Of a stretch of DNA of 64,000 nucleotides, positions 60,812 through 64,000 are shown in pieces. The DNA comes from Crocinitomicaceae bacterium (GTDB lineage: Bacteria; Bacteroidota; Bacteroidia; Flavobacteriales_D; Crocinitomicaceae): positions 1-64,000 of the forward strand of contig JANQWC010000028.1 of the NCBI GenBank assembly GCA_030730025.1, written 5' to 3'. The notes under the pieces are model-generated. The model made no database searches, had not been told where the DNA came from, and was given only the letters and a program-made list of their open reading frames with translations. Numbering within the stretch: the stretch's first letter is position 1; each line of letters starts with the position of its first letter. Position numbers and translations under genes: made by a program.

Positions 60812-61540
60812 ATGACAAACTGGTTAGAACGCACCGAACTTTTAATGAGTGCACAAAGTATGGAGCAACTCAAAAAAGCACACGTGCTGATTGTTGGGCT
60901 CGGCGGGATTGGCTCTTATGCGGCAGAGTTTATTGCCAGAGGTGGAGTAGGGCGCATGACGATTATTGATGGCGATGATTTTGACGCGACCAATAAAAAC
61001 AGACAGCTTACGGCGCTCGATTCTACTTTGGGTCGGAACAAAGCGGTGGTTTTCGCCGAGCGGATCAAAGAAATCAATCCGGATTGTCAGCTGACGGTGA
61101 TTGAAGAATTTGTCTTGCCAGCGCGTGTTTGGGAAATTTTGCAAGAAGACCGCCCCGATTATGTCATGGATTGTATCGACTCTGTAACGCCTAAACTCGA
61201 ATGGATTTTAGCCTGTAAGCGACTCAAGGTCAAAATAATTTCTCACATGGGTGCAGGTGGTAAAACCGACCCTGCGCAAGTTCGGGTTGGCAATATGGAA
61301 CAACTTTCCGGTTGCAAATTGGGTGCACACATCAAAAAACGCATGAAGCGCAAGAATGCGTCTTACCGCGGTGTGAAGGTCGTTTTCTCGACAGAAGTTC
61401 AGCAGCCACATTCCCTTAAGATGACCGACGGCACTCGCTACAAGAAGAGTTTTTATGGAACTGTGAGTTATATGCCAGCCCTTTTTGGCCTCATGGGCGC
61501 GTCGGAAGTATTGCGAAATTTATCGAAAGTAAAAGCATAA
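60812..61540 (+). CDS. tcdA: tRNA threonylcarbamoyladenosine dehydratase
   Basis: TcdA (CsdL) cyclises t6A37 to ct6A in tRNAs that read ANN codons. The 242-aa E1-like protein has the nucleotide motif VGLGGIGSYAAEFIARGGVG, DGDDFDATNKNRQ, and MGAGGKTDPAQVRVG near the middle. The C-terminal region (GTVSYMPALFGLMGA) is typical of the TcdA branch of ThiF/MoeB. Sulfur-donor partners (CsdA/CsdE) are not adjacent. Confidence 0.93.
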   Translation: MTNWLERTELLMSAQSMEQLKKAHVLIVGLGGIGSYAAEFIARGGVGRMTIIDGDDFDATNKNRQLTALDSTLGRNKAVVFAERIKEINPDCQLTVIEEFVLPARVWEILQEDRPDYVMDCIDSVTPKLEWILACKRLKVKIISHMGAGGKTDPAQVRVGNMEQLSGCKLGAHIKKRMKRKNASYRGVKVVFSTEVQQPHSLKMTDGTRYKKSFYGTVSYMPALFGLMGASEVLRNLSKVKA

Positions 61541-61594
61541 ATTAGTTTTATTGGTGTCATTTCATTAACTTTTGGCTCTAAAATCAGCTCAACT

Positions 61595-63598
61595 ATGAAA
61601 AGAAACGCCTTACTTTTAATGGGTTTACTCAGTACCCATCTGGTCTCAGCCCAGCTTTTTTCCGATAATTTTGACAGCTACGCATTAGGGTCTTTTATTG
61701 GTCCGCAATCCAATAACTGGACAACTTGGTCTGGTGCACAAGGAGGTGCAGAAGATGCCGCCACCACCAATAACCAAGCTGCAAGTGCGCCTCATTCTGT
61801 TTATTTCTCCTCTACAGCTGCTGGCGGAGGGCCGCAAGATGTCGTGCTCACCTTCGGACAACTTTACAATTCTGGAATTTTCACACTCAGTTCAGATTTC
61901 TACGTCAATAGCGGAAAAGGCGCTTATTACAATATACAAGGAGCCACCACCATCGGAAATTTATGGGCGCTCAACGTTCACATGGACGCTGGTGAATTGG
62001 CCATAGACGACGGCAACACGCCTAATCTATGCCTTACTACTTATCCGCAAGCTACTTGGTTCAATTTGAAAATCGAGGCAAACCTTACCCTTCATGTTTG
62101 GAAGGCTTATGTCAATAACGTTTTGGTTGGTACTTGGGTCAACGGCATCAATACCGTTGCTTCAGCAGATTATTTCCCGCTCCAAAACAACCAATTTTTC
62201 ATGGATAACGTAAGTTTTGATCACCAAAGTTACACGCTACCTGCGCTCAATGCCATGGTGGGTTCATTGGATATGGGTGGCAGCATCGCGGGCCAAAACG
62301 TGACACCAACGGTTTCTATCCTCAACGCAGGCCAAAACGCGCTCACTTCTTTTGATGTGAATCTCAACTACAACGGTCAGAACTACACACAAAACATCAC
62401 GGGCGTCAACGTCGCGAGCATTGCTAGCTATGAAGTGAGTATCCCGGCCTTTGATTTAGTGCCAGGCGCACAAAATGCGGTGGTCACCATTTCGAATATC
62501 AACGGCGGCAACGACGACAACGCTGCAGACAACACGCTTACCCAAGCAATTGATCCTGTTGTTCCGGCAGCGGGCAAAATTGTCGTTGGCGAAGAGGCAA
62601 CCGGCACGTGGTGTCAGTGGTGTCCGCGCGGAGCAGTATTTATGGACAAATTTGCTACTGATTACAATGGTTTCTGGGCCGGTATTGCCGTGCACAACGG
62701 CGACCCAATGGTGGTTGCCGATTACGACGCAGGTATTGGCGCGCTCATCGGTGGCTACCCAAGCTCGCTTGTAGACCGCGTTGGCGATGTAGACCCATCT
62801 CAAATGAGCTCAGATTTCTTTACCCGTTTGCAAACTGCTCCAAAAGGGGTGCTTACTAATGGCGCTACCTGGGATCCTGCAACGCGTGTGCTAAACGTTT
62901 CAGTAAGTACCGAAATGCTACAAGCAACTACTGGATCTTATAAAGTCGCTTGTGTCTTGACTGAAGACGGCGTTACGGGTACAGGTTCTGGCTACAACCA
63001 ATCGAATGCTTATGCGGGCGGTAACAACGGCGTCATGGGCGGCTTCGAAAGCTTGCCAAGCCCAGTGCCTGCTGCACAAATGGTTTATGATCATGTGGCG
63101 CGTGCCATTGCACCTAGCTTTACAGGTCAAACAGGCGTGATTGCTGCCACTACAACAGTAGGCGACAACTATACAGCTAACTTTAGCTTTACCTTACCAT
63201 CAACTTGGGACGAAACATCAATGCACATCGTTGGTATGCTCATCGATCCACAAGGTCAGATTGACAACGCTGGTTATACAAACATCAATGAAGCCGTTCA
63301 AAACGGATATGTTGGCGTACAAGAACAAATTGGAGCTGTCAATTTAGAGCAAATGCTTACAGTAGCGCCAAACCCAGCTACTGATTTTGCGAACATCACG
63401 CTGCATATTCCGACAGCTGCACCGGTTAGTGTGCGCGTACTCGATGCAAAAGGTGGAATTTTACAAGCGCGACAGTTTGGTAGCCTGCAAGGTGATTTCG
63501 AAATTGGCCTCAACACCAGTAACTATGCACCAGGTTTATATGTTGTAGAATTACAAATGAACGGTCAACGCACACAAAAGAAATTGGTGATCAGATAA
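61595..63598 (+). CDS. Secreted Omp28-like protein with T9SS type-A sorting domain
   Basis: The 667-aa protein has a signal peptide ending near HLVSAQ and an N-terminal laminin-G/lectin-like beta domain (about 25-215). A CARDB-like beta-sandwich (about 220-320) follows. A thioredoxin-fold Omp28-type domain contains TWCQWCPRG, a CxxC site. The last ~80 residues are a type-A sorting signal (VAPNPATDFANI, GLYVVELQMNGQRTQKKLVIR). It is therefore expected on the cell surface or in the medium. A surface-exposed redox or ligand-binding role is inference. Confidence 0.9.
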   Translation: MKRNALLLMGLLSTHLVSAQLFSDNFDSYALGSFIGPQSNNWTTWSGAQGGAEDAATTNNQAASAPHSVYFSSTAAGGGPQDVVLTFGQLYNSGIFTLSSDFYVNSGKGAYYNIQGATTIGNLWALNVHMDAGELAIDDGNTPNLCLTTYPQATWFNLKIEANLTLHVWKAYVNNVLVGTWVNGINTVASADYFPLQNNQFFMDNVSFDHQSYTLPALNAMVGSLDMGGSIAGQNVTPTVSILNAGQNALTSFDVNLNYNGQNYTQNITGVNVASIASYEVSIPAFDLVPGAQNAVVTISNINGGNDDNAADNTLTQAIDPVVPAAGKIVVGEEATGTWCQWCPRGAVFMDKFATDYNGFWAGIAVHNGDPMVVADYDAGIGALIGGYPSSLVDRVGDVDPSQMSSDFFTRLQTAPKGVLTNGATWDPATRVLNVSVSTEMLQATTGSYKVACVLTEDGVTGTGSGYNQSNAYAGGNNGVMGGFESLPSPVPAAQMVYDHVARAIAPSFTGQTGVIAATTTVGDNYTANFSFTLPSTWDETSMHIVGMLIDPQGQIDNAGYTNINEAVQNGYVGVQEQIGAVNLEQMLTVAPNPATDFANITLHIPTAAPVSVRVLDAKGGILQARQFGSLQGDFEIGLNTSNYAPGLYVVELQMNGQRTQKKLVIR

Positions 63599-63624
63599 GC
63601 AACTCACCAGTAAAGACATAAATG

Positions 63625-63653
63625 AAAAGAGCCGCAATTTGCGGCTCTTTTTT
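63625..63653. terminator. Bidirectional terminator between the T9SS type-A gene and purK
   Basis: The arms GAGCCGCA and TGCGGCTC around a 3-nt loop are flanked by AAAA and a T-run. It overlaps the last bases of purK. Confidence 0.85.
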
Positions 63654-64000
63654 ATTTGGTAGAAACGACCTTGATGCTTTCCTTTACGATTTGCGCTTTG
63701 GCCCTGACCTCTTGCATATCGGCGGCACTGATGGTGACGTGCCCCATTTTGCGAAATGGTTTGGTGTGTGTTTTTCCGTATAAATGTGGGTGCACACCCG
63801 GTAATTTCAAGATTTCTTCGAGCCCTTGGTAACGAACAGGCCCTTCATGGCCTTTTTCGCCAACGAGGTTCAACATCGCGCCCGCACTGTGTAGTTTGGT
63901 GTCGCCCAAAGGGAGGTTGAGAATGGCGCGCAAATGCTGTTCAAATTGAGAGCAACGCGCAATTTCTATGGTGTGGTGTCCGCTGTTGTGCGGTCTAGGG
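63652..64000 (-). CDS. purK: N5-CAIR synthase PurK, C-terminal part (runs off the window)
   Basis: Partial. About 116 C-terminal residues are visible. PurK makes N5-CAIR from AIR, bicarbonate and ATP for PurE. The start of the visible part reads RPHNSGHHTIEIARCSQFEQHLRAIL, the diagnostic PurK ATP-grasp C-terminal motif. LPLGDTKL, YGKTHTKPFRKMGHVTI and a C-terminal KESIKVVSTK follow. The ORF-track entry begins at an internal Met, while the reading frame is open to the window edge. Confidence 0.93.
   Translation of the reverse strand, partial: PRPHNSGHHTIEIARCSQFEQHLRAILNLPLGDTKLHSAGAMLNLVGEKGHEGPVRYQGLEEILKLPGVHPHLYGKTHTKPFRKMGHVTISAADMQEVRAKAQIVKESIKVVSTK

Overview
The window looks like an ordinary, gene-dense stretch of a Bacteroidota chromosome, most likely an aquatic member of the Flavobacteriales. 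Several things point that way. The primary sigma factor is short (288 aa) and lacks region 1.1. Promoters carry the Bacteroidota -7 element TAnnTTTG. Two secreted proteins end in type IX secretion (T9SS) sorting domains. Families typical of the phylum are present: DUF4290 next to murA, DUF4197, DUF1343/NamZ, DUF2891, BshC and the 1130-aa IcmF fusion. I saw no insertion sequence, prophage, CRISPR array, toxin-antitoxin pair or restriction system. No gap between genes exceeds about 240 bp.

Layout. 1-8.2 kb: a CAU tRNA, an SPFH protein, then a leftward block of metallophosphoesterase, KDPG aldolase, BshC, IcmF and a YkgJ-type cysteine-cluster protein. 8.3-10.2 kb: a small unknown, an SDR oxidoreductase, TatA and PurE. 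10.3-15.8 kb: a NamZ-like lipoprotein overlapping head-to-head with a LolC/E-like permease, an Smr protein, an unrecognised membrane-anchored hydrolase-like protein and a ferredoxin. 15.8-24.8 kb: acyl-CoA reductase and Map, then LpdA, then PurL, DUF4290, MurA and TlpA, then a nucleoside phosphorylase. 24.9-33 kb: DUF4197 lipoprotein, a T9SS type-B adhesin-like protein, GdhA, two small envelope proteins, GcvT and EF-P. 33-40.3 kb: topoisomerase IV (ParE-ParC), a membrane protein and DUF2891. 40.3-45 kb: Cmk, an N-terminally extended GAPDH, RpoD and DegP, all leftward. 45-51 kb: a tight rightward run of DapF, GNAT, MltG, glycosylasparaginase and beta-mannosidase. 51-64 kb: DUF2256/DUF2805, a TonB receptor, TrpS, PlsC, GatC, a glycosyltransferase, TrmB, an unknown, two POT peptide transporters, TcdA, a T9SS type-A protein and the 3' part of purK.

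How it works together. Most genes are core metabolism: purine synthesis (purE, purL and purK at three separate places), peptidoglycan synthesis and turnover (murA, dapF, mltG, NamZ-like), translation (efp, gatC, trpS, trmB, tcdA) and DNA topology. The accessory flavour is peptide and glycan scavenging: POT transporters, a TonB receptor, and a glycosylasparaginase/beta-mannosidase pair that would suit N-glycan breakdown.

I did not find a new multi-gene defence or metabolic system. The most interesting signals are regulatory or at residue level. Six start codons lie exactly 4 nt after a TAnnTTTG element, which predicts leaderless mRNAs. Phased GTTAA repeats flank degP and lie upstream of rpoD and dapF. 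A long inverted repeat sits upstream of rpoD. MurA has Asp in place of the fosfomycin-target Cys. ParC has Ala at the usual quinolone-contact Ser. Eda and BshC are shortened at one end. Several convergent gene pairs share their stop codons.
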